Below are positions 42,326 to 50,158 of a stretch of 64,000 nt of DNA, in pieces. The DNA is taken from contig JALNYT010000005.1 of NCBI GenBank assembly GCA_023229685.1, positions 62,001 through 126,000 of the forward strand, written 5' to 3'. The DNA is from Sulfuritalea sp. GTDB taxonomy: Bacteria; Pseudomonadota; Gammaproteobacteria; Burkholderiales; Rhodocyclaceae. How positions within the stretch are numbered: position 1 is the first letter of the stretch; each line of letters begins with the position of its first letter. Position numbers and translations under genes: made by a program. The notes under the pieces are model-generated. The model had not been told where the DNA came from, ran no database searches, and saw nothing but the letters and a program-made list of their open reading frames with translations.

Positions 42326-43678
42326 TCACGCCTTGCCGAATTTCTCGCACAAGCCCTTCACGGCCTCGCCCTCGCCGCGAATGCGCAGGAACGCGCCTTC
42401 AGCGTCGGCGCGCTCCTCCAGCACTTCGCAGCGCGCAAAGATTTTACTGCGCTGTTGCTGTGCCGACCAGGGCAGGAACAGCTCGGCCTCGACCAGACCC
42501 TCGCGGAAGAACCCGACTATCGCCTCGCGCAGCAGGGCTATGTCGTCGGCGCGGCGCGCGCTCATTACGATGCAATCCGGATACTGCTCGCGCAGCGCGG
42601 CTTCGCGGTCATTTTGCGCCGCGGCGTCGCCGACGTGATCGATCTTGTTGAAGACGCGGATGCGCGGCACGTCCTTGGCGCCGATCTCCTTGAGCACCTT
42701 GTCGGTGACCGCGAGCTGCCGTTCGAACCCGGGATCGCTGGCGTCGATGACGTGGAGCAGCAGCGACGCATCCAGCGCCTCTTCGAGCGTCGACTTGAAC
42801 GAGGCGACCAGGCCGTGCGGCAGGTTCTTGATAAAGCCGACGGTGTCGCTGACCAGCACGCGCGGCCTGCTCTCGGGCTGCAGCGCGCGCACGGTGGTGT
42901 CGAGCGTGGCGAACAGCTTGTTTTCGACCAGCACTTCGCTGCCGGTGAGGGCGCGCATCAGGGTGGACTTGCCGGCGTTGGTGTAGCCGACCAGGGCCAC
43001 GGTGGCGAGCCCCTGGCGCTCCTGCCGGCGCGAGCGCTGCGTCTTGCGCTCGACGTCCATCGCGGCGATCTCTTTCTGCAGTTCGGCGATGTGGTCGCGG
43101 ATCTTGCGTTTGTCCAGCTCGGTGTGCGACTCGCCGGCGCCGCGGCCGCCGGTGCCGCTGCGCTGCCGCCCTTGCGGCCCGGCGAGCTTGGCCGCCTCGC
43201 GCAGGCGCGGCGCCATGTAGCCCAGCCGGGCGATCTCCACCTGCGCGCGCGCGGCGCGGGAAGTGGCGTGGCGGTGGAAGATCTCGAGGATGACCATGGT
43301 GCGGTCCATCACCTCGCAGCCGACTTCCTTTTCGAGGTCGCGCGCCTGCGACGGCGAGATCTCGTGGTCCACGAAGACGGCGTCGATCTTGCCCGCGTCG
43401 GGGTCGGCGGCGGCGTGCAGCGGTTTCTCGAAGGCCCCGGGCGCGGGTTCGCTATCGACGAATTCGCGTATTTCCTCGCGCTTGCCCTTGCCCAGATAGG
43501 CCGTGGCGTCAAAGCTGGAGCGTTTCTGCGTGAAGGTGGCGGTGATCACGTAACCCAGCGTCTTGGCGAGGTCGCGCAGTTCGGCCAGCGACGCCTCGAA
43601 CTCGACGTCGCTCACGTTCGGCAGTTGCACGGAGGCGACGATGGCGTGCTTGGGCTTTTCTTTGACTTCTTTTTGCAT
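42326..43678 (-). CDS. hflX: GTPase HflX
   Basis: 450 residues from MQKEVKEKPKHAIVASVQLP. The N-terminal HflX domain contains TFTQKRSSFDATAYLGKGKREEI and VFVDHEISPSQARDLEKEVG. The helical linker carries GRQRSGTGGRGAGESHTELD, the glycine-rich segment typical of HflX that reaches the ribosome. The G domain shows VGYTNAGKST (G1), VSDTVGFIKNLPHGLVASF (G3) and VFNKID (G4). HflX splits stalled or heat-damaged ribosomes. I use the ATG at 43678 rather than an earlier one at 43744, which would add residues outside the family. The usual neighbour hfq is not here. Confidence 0.94.
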   Translation of the reverse strand: MQKEVKEKPKHAIVASVQLPNVSDVEFEASLAELRDLAKTLGYVITATFTQKRSSFDATAYLGKGKREEIREFVDSEPAPGAFEKPLHAAADPDAGKIDAVFVDHEISPSQARDLEKEVGCEVMDRTMVILEIFHRHATSRAARAQVEIARLGYMAPRLREAAKLAGPQGRQRSGTGGRGAGESHTELDKRKIRDHIAELQKEIAAMDVERKTQRSRRQERQGLATVALVGYTNAGKSTLMRALTGSEVLVENKLFATLDTTVRALQPESRPRVLVSDTVGFIKNLPHGLVASFKSTLEEALDASLLLHVIDASDPGFERQLAVTDKVLKEIGAKDVPRIRVFNKIDHVGDAAAQNDREAALREQYPDCIVMSARRADDIALLREAIVGFFREGLVEAELFLPWSAQQQRSKIFARCEVLEERADAEGAFLRIRGEGEAVKGLCEKFGKA

Positions 43679-43755
43679 GCGGGAATGGCTTCTTTTGGGT
43701 GGGTGGAGCCAAATAGTACCCGTCAATGCAATGCTTGCCGGCATTGGCGGTGGGG

Positions 43756-43777
43756 CCGGCAGGCCCGAGCCTGCCGG
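43756..43777. terminator. Hairpin downstream of the secreted-protein gene
   Basis: CCGGCAGG and CCTGCCGG form a perfect 8-bp stem with a 6-base loop, 16 bases after the stop of the minus-strand gene at 43793. There is no T-run, so the terminator call is tentative. Confidence 0.4.
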
Positions 43778-43792
43778 TGCCGCGGCTTAGCC

Positions 43793-44365
43793 TTAGTTGC
43801 GGCCGCGTCCGACCGAGCGACAGCCGATCAGGTTGTCGCTCTCGAAGTAGCGCAGGCCGGGCCCGCAATCCATCTCCTGCGCGGGGTAGGCGGGAGTGCA
43901 GGTAAAGGCGCCGGTTTCGCGGTTGTACGAGCCGTCGCGCAGCTGCCAGCCTTCCGGGCAGGACTGCACGCTGGCGCGGCGGCGATTCTGACGTTCCTCG
44001 ACCACGGTGACGACGGTCGAACTGGAACCGCTGCAACCAAAGGTTGTCTTCACGCGCTGTCCCTTGGCGGTGACCGTGTACTGGCCCGGCGCGCTGAAAA
44101 TGTGATCGAAGTCGCGCGGCAGATAGCCCTCGTTCCTGCCGATGATCCGGGTGTCGGGCGAACCCTTGTCGCCATATTCGATCCACATGCCGCAATCGCT
44201 TCCTTCGTTGCCCTGGCCGGAGACAGTGAACCTTACATTTGCCTGGCCATTTTCCAGCGCGACCCTGTTCGAGTGCGGCGTGATGGTGGTGATGGTATCG
44301 GCCCACGCGGCAGGCGCGAATGCGAGTGTGAGAGCGGAGAGTGCGAACAGGGAAGATCGTTTCAT
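43793..44365 (-). CDS. Secreted protein of unknown function
   Basis: 190 residues from MKRSSLFALSALTLAFAPAAWA, a Sec signal cleaved before DTITT. The mature part has a beta-rich first half (NGQANVRFTVSGQG, QYTVTAKGQRVKTTFGC) with Ig-like or fibronectin-like spacing. A Cys-containing second half follows (SCPEGWQLRDGSYNRETGAFTC, MDCGPGLRYFESDNLIGC) that could form two or three disulfides. It is probably periplasmic or extracellular. I recognise no named family. An ATG at 44392 in frame would precede the signal by nine residues and is less likely. Confidence 0.7.
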   Translation of the reverse strand: MKRSSLFALSALTLAFAPAAWADTITTITPHSNRVALENGQANVRFTVSGQGNEGSDCGMWIEYGDKGSPDTRIIGRNEGYLPRDFDHIFSAPGQYTVTAKGQRVKTTFGCSGSSSTVVTVVEERQNRRRASVQSCPEGWQLRDGSYNRETGAFTCTPAYPAQEMDCGPGLRYFESDNLIGCRSVGRGRN

Positions 44366-44450
44366 GATGGGCTCCTTGGGGGTGGTATTCATTAAATAAT
44401 GTCCCTCCGATCCGGCGTATTCAGTGCGCTGGCGCGCATAGGCGCTTCAA

Positions 44451-44473
44451 TCGCCGTGTCGCCGGCGCCGACT
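44451..44473 (-). repeat. Dispersed 23-bp repeat, copy D
   Basis: On the minus strand it begins AGTCGGCGCCGGCG (one difference from the core). It lies 43 bases before apeB and 86 bases from the divergent secreted-protein gene. Confidence 0.65.
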
Positions 44474-44515
44474 CCTCTTGTATGCTTCACCCTTTCATTC
44501 CTTCCCGCATTCGCC

Positions 44516-45820
44516 ATGTTCCTGACCGCCCAAGCCCGCAAGACCGCCCATGAACTGATCGCCTTCATCGACGCCAGCCCCAGCCCCTGGCACGCGGTGG
44601 CGAGTGCCGAGCAGCGCCTGCTGGCGTGCGGCTTCACCCGGCTGGAGGAGGGCGAGCGCTGGCAACTGGCGGTGGGCGGGCGCTATTACATGGTGCGCGG
44701 CGGTGCGTCGCTGATCGCCTTCGTGGCGGGCAGCCGGCCGCTGGCGGAAACCGGCTTCCGCATCGTCGGCGCCCATACCGATTCGCCGGGGCTGCGGCTC
44801 AAGCCGAAGGCGGCGCTGGGCGGCGACGGCCTGCTGCGCCTGGGGGTGGAGGTGTATGGCGGGCCGATCCTGGCCACCTTCACCGATCGCGACCTGAGCC
44901 TGGCCGGGCGCGTGGTGATGCGCACGGCGGCGGGGCCGCAGACGCGGCTGCTGCGCTTCGAGCAAACGCTGGTGCGGCTGCCCAACCTGGCGATCCACAT
45001 GAACCGCGAGGTGAATGAGCAGGGCCTGAAGCTCAACAAGCAGACCGAGCTGCCCCTGATCCTCGGCCAGTTGGGCGAGAAGGAAGACGCGGAGGCGCGC
45101 CTGCGCCAGCTGCTGGCGGATGCCGCGCAGGGCGAGGCGGTGGACCTGCTGAGCTTCGAGCTGGCGGTCTATGACGTGCAGCAGGGCTGCCTGTGGGGCG
45201 CGGACGAGGAGTTCATCGCCGACAGCCAGCTCGACAACCTGGCTTCATGCCATGCGGCGCTTGCCGCGCTGATGGCGACGCAGCAGCCGACGGCGACCTG
45301 CGTGGCGGCCTTGTTCGACCACGAGGAGGTCGGCAGCGAAAGCGCCGCCGGGGCCGGCGGCAGCTTCGTCAGCGACGTGCTGGCGCGCATCGGCCTGCAG
45401 GCGGGGCTCGACGGCGAGGACCGGCGCCGCGCCATGGCGCGGAGTTTCTTCATCAGCGCCGACATGGCCCATGCCTACCAGCCGAATTTTCCGGCTGCCT
45501 ACGAGCCCGACCACAAGGTGCTGATGAACGGCGGGCCGGTGATCAAGACCAACGCCGGCCAGCGCTACGCCACCCAGGCGGAGACGGCGGCCCGCTTCAT
45601 GGGCCTGTGCGAGCAGGCCGGGGTGCCCTGCCAGCAGTATTCCCATCGCAGCGACCTGGGCTGCGGCAGCACCATCGGCCCGATCGTCGCCGCACGGCTG
45701 GGTATCGCCAGCGTGGATGTCGGCTCGCCCATGTGGGCGATGCACAGCGCCCGCGAGAGCGCCGGCGCGCATGACCACGGCTACATGATTGCCGCCCTGA
45801 CGGCGGCATTCGGCAACTGA
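44516..45820 (+). CDS. apeB: M18 family aminopeptidase
   Basis: 434 residues from MFLTAQARKTAHELIAFIDASPSPWHAV. Zinc-site and catalytic blocks of the M18 (aspartyl aminopeptidase) family are clear: RIVGAHTDSPGLRLKP (His ligand), DSQLDNLASCHAAL (bridging Asp), ALFDHEEVGSESAAGAGG (catalytic Glu pair), SADMAHAYQPNFPAAYEPDHKVLMNGGPVIKTNAGQRYAT and HRSDLGCGSTIGP (last His). It removes N-terminal residues, preferring acidic ones in studied relatives, in the cytoplasm. The frame is open upstream to 44399, but that section contains the dispersed repeat in translation and is not family sequence. Confidence 0.93.
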   Translation: MFLTAQARKTAHELIAFIDASPSPWHAVASAEQRLLACGFTRLEEGERWQLAVGGRYYMVRGGASLIAFVAGSRPLAETGFRIVGAHTDSPGLRLKPKAALGGDGLLRLGVEVYGGPILATFTDRDLSLAGRVVMRTAAGPQTRLLRFEQTLVRLPNLAIHMNREVNEQGLKLNKQTELPLILGQLGEKEDAEARLRQLLADAAQGEAVDLLSFELAVYDVQQGCLWGADEEFIADSQLDNLASCHAALAALMATQQPTATCVAALFDHEEVGSESAAGAGGSFVSDVLARIGLQAGLDGEDRRRAMARSFFISADMAHAYQPNFPAAYEPDHKVLMNGGPVIKTNAGQRYATQAETAARFMGLCEQAGVPCQQYSHRSDLGCGSTIGPIVAARLGIASVDVGSPMWAMHSARESAGAHDHGYMIAALTAAFGN

Positions 45821-45895
45821 GCGGGAGTTGAGCAGGGGCGTCCGGCGAGCCGCCGGCAGGGCCCGCTTCAGTGAGGTCGGGCGCGCCCGTGGCCA

Positions 45896-45925
45896 GGTGA
45901 TGTTCCTGAAATCAGGAGCATCACC
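45896..45925. repeat. 30-base inverted repeat
   Basis: GGTGATGTTCCTGA and TCAGGAGCATCACC form a 14-bp stem (one T-G opposition) with only AA between them. There is no T-run. It overlaps the end of the 27-codon minus-strand frame. Confidence 0.6.
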
Positions 45926-46004
45926 GTGCAGATGCTGTCGTTACTTCACCGTTGCGGCGCCTGCCTTGCACACCACCCAAAGTGACGAATGACTTTAGTG
46001 ACAT
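45921..46004 (-). CDS. Possible 27-residue small ORF or truncated gene start
   Basis: ATG is preceded by CCCAGGAGGA at ideal spacing, one of the best ribosome binding sites in the window. The frame encodes MSLKSFVTLGGVQGRRRNGE followed by seven residues and stops inside the 30-base dyad. It reads away from the flavoprotein gene and shares its operator region. It may be a leader or small protein, or the surviving start of a deleted divergent gene. Low confidence. Confidence 0.3.
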   Translation of the reverse strand: MSLKSFVTLGGVQGRRRNGEVTTASAR

Positions 46005-46115
46005 GACATCTCCTCCTGGGTTTGGCAACGTTGGGACTGCACCTGGTTCGAGCTGGATCTACTTACTAAGAGTTATCTGGGCACAACTTCGAGTTTCCAG
46101 TTCTTGTTTGACTGG

Positions 46116-46137
46116 ATTGTATACGAAAGCATACAAT
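46116..46137. promoter_or_regulatory. GntR-type operator upstream of the flavoprotein gene
   Basis: ATTGTAT and ATACAAT form perfect 7-base arms around an 8-base centre. Aligned with the reverse complement of the site before the TRAP operon (52217-52236), 16 of 20 positions agree. GTATAC-containing dyads are typical of FCD-class GntR regulators; such a regulator is encoded at 47766. Confidence 0.65.
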
Positions 46138-46171
46138 ACACTAGTCAAGTTCGTTGTCCAGGGAGGTCTTC

Positions 46172-47656
46172 GTGTCGGATAATTATGATGTTGTCGTGAT
46201 TGGTGCGGGTAATGCCGCTTTGTGCGCGGCGCTGGCAGCCCAGGAGAAGGGTGCCAGCGTGGTGGTTCTGGAATGTGCGCCGGAATCCGAGTCGGGCGGC
46301 AACAGCCGCTTCACGGCCGGCGCGATTCGCTTCGCCTACAACGGGGTGGATGACCTGCTGAAGGTCATGCCCGACCTGAGCGAGGAAGAAATCAAAAACA
46401 CTGATTTCGGGACCTACACCGAAGATGATTTCTTTGACGACATGTTCCGCGTCACCCGCTTCCGGACCGATCCCGTTCTCAGCGAGATGCTGGTCAAGCA
46501 AAGCTTCGACACCATGGTGTGGATGCGCTCGAAGGGTTTGCGCTTTGTCCCGATCTATGGTCGCCAGGCCTTCAAGATCGATGGCAAATTCAAGTTCTGG
46601 GGCGGACTGACGGTCGAGGCCTGGGGCGGCGGCGAGGGTCTGGTCGCGGCGCTCACCGACTCCTGCACGAAGCGCGGGGTGAAAATTTTCTACGAAACCC
46701 GTGCCATGGAACTGGTGCAGAAGGATGGCGCTGTCACCGGTGTTCTGGTCAAAAAGGACGGTATCACCCGGGAGATCAAAGGCAAGGCGGTGGTGATCGC
46801 CAGCGGCGGCTTCGAATCCAACGCCGAATGGCGCACCCGTTACCTCGGTGCGGGCTGGGAATTGGCCAAGGTCAGGGGAACGCGCTTCAACAACGGCGAC
46901 GGCATCCGCATGGCGCTCGATATCGGGGCAAGCCCTTACGGCAACTGGTCCGGTTGCCATGCGGTTGGGTGGGAGCGCAACGCCCCCGAGTTCGGCGATC
47001 TGGCTGTCGGCGACGGCTTCCAGAAGCACAGCTATCCGTTTGGGATCATCGTGAATGGCAACGGCGAGCGCTTCGTTGACGAGGGCGCGGATTTTCGCAA
47101 CTACACCTACGCCAAGTATGGGCGGGAAGTCCTCAACCAGCCGGGCCAATTCGCCTGGCAGATCTTCGACGCCAAGGTGGCGCATCTGCTGCGCGACGAA
47201 TACCGCATTCGCCAGGTCACCAAGGTCACAGCCGATACGCTCGAAGAGCTGACGGCCAAGCTCGAGGACGTGAACGCCGAGGCCGCGCTGAACACCATCA
47301 AGGAATACAACGCCGCGGTGCGCACCGAGGTGCCCTTCAATCCCAACGTCAAGGACGGACGCGGCACGCAGGGGCTCAAGGTACCCAAGAGCAACTGGGC
47401 CAATCTCCTCGATACGCCGCCCTACCAGGCGTTCGCCATCACCTGCGGCATCACCTTCACCTTCGGCGGCCTGCGGGTCGATGGCAACGCCCAGGTCATG
47501 GACAGCGACCTGAGGCCGGTGCCCGGCCTGTACGCGGCGGGAGAACTGGTCGGCGGGATCTTCTATTTCAACTACCCCGGCGGCACCGGCCTGATGTCCG
47601 GCGCAGTTTTCGGCCGCGTCGCCGGCGCGGCCGCCGCGGCCGTAGCGAAGGTTTGA
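46172..47656 (+). CDS. FAD-dependent dehydrogenase, tricarballylate dehydrogenase (TcuA)-like
   Basis: 494 residues from GTG with AGGGAGG just upstream. NYDVVVIGAGNAALCAALAAQEKGASVVVLE is the Rossmann FAD motif. ESGGNSRFTAGAIRFAY follows the FAD-anchoring Ser/Gly segment of the fumarate reductase/succinate dehydrogenase flavoprotein superfamily, and GLYAAGELVGGIFYFNYPGGTGLMSGAVFGRVAG closes the FAD domain. Members include TcuA, 3-ketosteroid dehydrogenases and soluble fumarate reductases; the MSGAVFGRVAG ending and overall length fit TcuA-like enzymes best. It probably oxidises a small polycarboxylic acid brought in by the co-regulated TRAP transporter. It is not likely to serve as the missing SdhA. 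Confidence 0.8.
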   Translation: MSDNYDVVVIGAGNAALCAALAAQEKGASVVVLECAPESESGGNSRFTAGAIRFAYNGVDDLLKVMPDLSEEEIKNTDFGTYTEDDFFDDMFRVTRFRTDPVLSEMLVKQSFDTMVWMRSKGLRFVPIYGRQAFKIDGKFKFWGGLTVEAWGGGEGLVAALTDSCTKRGVKIFYETRAMELVQKDGAVTGVLVKKDGITREIKGKAVVIASGGFESNAEWRTRYLGAGWELAKVRGTRFNNGDGIRMALDIGASPYGNWSGCHAVGWERNAPEFGDLAVGDGFQKHSYPFGIIVNGNGERFVDEGADFRNYTYAKYGREVLNQPGQFAWQIFDAKVAHLLRDEYRIRQVTKVTADTLEELTAKLEDVNAEAALNTIKEYNAAVRTEVPFNPNVKDGRGTQGLKVPKSNWANLLDTPPYQAFAITCGITFTFGGLRVDGNAQVMDSDLRPVPGLYAAGELVGGIFYFNYPGGTGLMSGAVFGRVAGAAAAAVAKV

Positions 47657-47765
47657 TGTCGCCCTGCGCGGGAACTCGCACAGCGCATTCGTGCAGTCCT
47701 GTCTAAACGGATAAACTGATGCCATGGCACGCATCGGGGCAGGGGAAAAAATCAAGGAGCCGGGG

Positions 47766-48410
47766 ATGAAACAAACTCCCCCGGTGCGGGCGCAACTTGC
47801 CTATGAACGCTTGGTGGCGGGGATACAGGCGGGGCAGCTGACAGCGGGCTCGCGGGTGCGCGAAGCCGACGTCGCGGAGTGGTTGCAGATGAGCCGGACG
47901 CCGGTCAGGGAAGCGATGCGCCGACTGGAGGCCGAGGGCATGCTTTCGCATAGCCCGCACGTCGGCGTGGTCGTCACCGAGATCGATGCCGAGATGGTGA
48001 CCGAACTCTACGCCATGCGCGAAGTGCTCGAAGGCTCGGCGGCAGGACTGGCGGCGCAGCATGCCTCCGAGGCGGAAATCCACATGCTTCAGCAAGTCGT
48101 CAAGGCCGAAAAGGGCCTGTTGCGTGACCCCGATCTGCTGATGCGGCATAACCGGGAATTTCACGACATCATCTACCGCAGCGCGCACAACCGCTATCTG
48201 CTGAAAAGCCTCAACGCGCTCCACGATTCGCTGGTGCTGCTCGGCAAGACCACCCTGAGTTCCAGGACGCGGGCGGATACCTCGCACGCCGAACATGGGG
48301 CGATCGTCAAGGCCATCATTGCGCGTGACCAGCCCCTGGCCGAAAAGCTCATGCGGGCGCACATACGCGGCGCCTATCATGAGCGCCTCAACATGCTGTT
48401 CATGAAGTAA
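47766..48410 (+). CDS. GntR family regulator with FCD domain
   Basis: 214 residues from MKQTPPVRAQLAYERLVAGI, with AAGGAG six bases upstream. The winged helix is SRVREADVAEWLQMSRTPVREAMRRLEAEGML. The C-terminal FCD domain shows ELYAMREVLEGSAAGLAAQHAS, HNREFHDIIYRSAHNRYLL and AEHGAIVKAIIARDQPLAEKLMRAHI, whose Asp/His positions bind metal and the effector. It probably represses the flavoprotein gene and the TRAP operon through the shared operators at 46116 and 52217 and is relieved by the imported acid. An ATG at 47724 in the same frame is possible but has no ribosome binding site. Confidence 0.87.
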   Translation: MKQTPPVRAQLAYERLVAGIQAGQLTAGSRVREADVAEWLQMSRTPVREAMRRLEAEGMLSHSPHVGVVVTEIDAEMVTELYAMREVLEGSAAGLAAQHASEAEIHMLQQVVKAEKGLLRDPDLLMRHNREFHDIIYRSAHNRYLLKSLNALHDSLVLLGKTTLSSRTRADTSHAEHGAIVKAIIARDQPLAEKLMRAHIRGAYHERLNMLFMK

Positions 48411-48507
48411 CCCGGCGATCCGGCGGATTCAGGGACGATGATCTGCCTGTTCCGGACCGATGCCGGGATTCTGCGCCTGCATCAGCCCTGGCGGGCTGTA
48501 GCGCTGC

Positions 48508-48972
48508 CTACTTCTTCTTGCTCTTGGCCTTGGCCGGTTTGCGGTCCTTGATCAACTCGAGCAAGGCGTCCAAGCCCATGAAGTAGGAGCGGAGGCCGAA
48601 ACCGGTAATCATGCCGTCGGCGGTTTCCGCCATGACCGACTTCAAGCCGCGCTTCTCGATATTGCTCATGTGGACTTCCACGTAGGGAAACTGCATCGCC
48701 CGCAGACAATCGCGCAGCGCATAGCCGGTGTGAATGAAACCCGCCGGATTCATCAGCAATCCGTCGACGCCCTCACCCGCCGCTCGGTAGATGCGCGCGA
48801 TCGCCTCTCCTTCGATATGGGTGTAGTAAATGTGCAGCGTCACGCCGCGCTGTTGGGCCTGTCGTTGCAACATCTGGTCAAGTTCAGCGGCGGTGGTGGC
48901 GCCATAGATCTCCGGCTGGCGCTTGCCGAGGTAGGACATGTTTGCGCCTTGAACGAGAAGTATGGTGGTCAT
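48508..48972 (-). CDS. Type II 3-dehydroquinate dehydratase homologue with altered active site
   Basis: 154 residues of the AroQ fold: ILLVQGANMSYLGKRQPEIYG, GLLMNPAGFIHTGYALRDCL, YVEVHMSNIEKRG and TADGMITGFGLRSYFMGLDAL. The catalytic Arg and Tyr of the first block (LGKRQPEIYG) and the His of EVHMSN are kept. However, the usual GPNLNLLG is GANMSYLG, NPGAYTHTS is NPAGFIHTG, and the usual Arg-rich loop after EVHLSN is shortened to EKRGLKSVMAE. It ends in a Lys-rich tail. This suggests a paralogue dehydrating a related hydroxy acid rather than a housekeeping AroQ. It is the last gene of the TRAP operon. Confidence 0.75.
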   Translation of the reverse strand: MTTILLVQGANMSYLGKRQPEIYGATTAAELDQMLQRQAQQRGVTLHIYYTHIEGEAIARIYRAAGEGVDGLLMNPAGFIHTGYALRDCLRAMQFPYVEVHMSNIEKRGLKSVMAETADGMITGFGLRSYFMGLDALLELIKDRKPAKAKSKKK

Positions 48973-49062
48973 GTTGAATCACCTGGGCGGGTCGGGCATT
49001 GACGGAGCGCGTGCGGCATGTTGGCGCGCGCGCCCCGGTTCGCCTCACAATGCGACGCGAGT

Positions 49063-50091
49063 CTATTTCCTGCGGATGCGCTCCATCTCGGCATTGAAGT
49101 CGCGCATGAAGGCCGGGTCGTAGGAGGCCGCGAACTTGTCCGACACGGGCTTGAGGATCGCACGCATGCGCGTCAGTTCCGCCGGCGCCAATTCGTTGAC
49201 CTGCATGCCCCTGGCTTTCAGCTCCGCCAAGGCCTTGCCGCTGTCAGTACGGCTGACTTGGCGCTCATAGTTGCGCGCCTCGATCGCCGATTCCTGAATG
49301 ATCTGCTTCTCCTTCGGCGACAATTTGTCCCAGAACTTCTTGCTCATCAGCACGATGAAGCTGTTGTAGGTGTGACGCGTGACGCTCAGGTATTTTTGCA
49401 CTTCGTTGAACTTGTTCGCCATGATGATGGAGAACGGGTTTTCCTGGGCGTCGACCGTCTTGGTCTCCAGCGCCGTAAACAGCTCGCCGAATGCCATTGG
49501 GATCGGATTGGCATTTACCGCCTTGAAGGTCTCCAGATAAACCGGGTTCTGCATGACGCGGATCTTCAGGCCGTCCAGGTCCTCGGGACGGTTGATCGGG
49601 CGTTTGCTGTTGGTCACGTTGCGGAAGCCATTCTCCCAGTACGCCAATCCGACCAGGCCATGCTCCGGCAGCCGGTCCATCAAGCGCTTGCCGATAGGAC
49701 CGTCGAGCAGTGCATCCGCCTCGGCTTCATTGGCGAAAAGAAACGGGAAATCGAGGACGCCCATCTCCTTGACGATCCCGGCCAGCGTCGTGGTCGACGC
49801 CGACATCATTTCCTGGGTTCCACCCTGGAGGGCCGACTGCTGCTGGCTCTCGCTCCCCAGCATCGAATTGGGGAATTCCCTGACCGTCATCTTGCCGCCG
49901 CTCTTCTGGTCGACGAGTTGGGCAAACTTGTTCACTCCCGCGCTCAACGGGTGGTCCTTGCCCTGCAGGTGCCCCCAACGGATGGTTCTGTCCTGGATGT
50001 CATCCGCGGCGAGTGCCGAATGTGCGAGACCGAAGGTACTCGCCAAAAACGCGAGCATCGTCAGTTGGCGGCCAATTGTTTTTCTGATCAT
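49063..50091 (-). CDS. dctP: TRAP transporter periplasmic binding protein (DctP family)
   Basis: 342 residues, with CAGGAGGAG ahead of the ATG. Sec signal MIRKTIGRQLTMLAFLASTF to about AALA-ADDI. IRWGHLQGKDHPLSAGVNKFAQLVDQKSGGKM is the DctP family start. RVMQNPVYLETFKAVNANPIPMAFGELFTALETKTVDAQENP includes the Arg that clamps the ligand carboxylate. It binds an organic acid in the periplasm and delivers it to DctQM. Its ligand is unknown; the neighbouring TcuA-like and AroQ-like enzymes point to a polycarboxylic or cyclic hydroxy acid. Confidence 0.92.
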   Translation of the reverse strand: MIRKTIGRQLTMLAFLASTFGLAHSALAADDIQDRTIRWGHLQGKDHPLSAGVNKFAQLVDQKSGGKMTVREFPNSMLGSESQQQSALQGGTQEMMSASTTTLAGIVKEMGVLDFPFLFANEAEADALLDGPIGKRLMDRLPEHGLVGLAYWENGFRNVTNSKRPINRPEDLDGLKIRVMQNPVYLETFKAVNANPIPMAFGELFTALETKTVDAQENPFSIIMANKFNEVQKYLSVTRHTYNSFIVLMSKKFWDKLSPKEKQIIQESAIEARNYERQVSRTDSGKALAELKARGMQVNELAPAELTRMRAILKPVSDKFAASYDPAFMRDFNAEMERIRRK

Positions 50092-50158
50092 CGAATTCTC
50101 CTCCTGGTTGGATTTACATTGAACTACGCTACGTCAATGGCATTGTGCTAACTGCCTG

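Larger units (their letters stand above)
45821..46171. other. Intergenic region between apeB and the flavoprotein gene
   Basis: About 350 bases, clearly lower in G+C towards its right end. It contains a 30-base dyad (45896-45925), a 27-codon minus-strand open frame with an excellent ribosome binding site (45921-46004) and a GntR-type operator (46116-46137). No larger gene is visible. Confidence 0.6.

Noticed and set aside
46172..47656. Flavoprotein gene as the missing sdhA for sdhCDB
   Set aside because: It belongs to the flavoprotein superfamily but is too short, has TcuA-like features and is regulated with a TRAP transporter 10 kb away.
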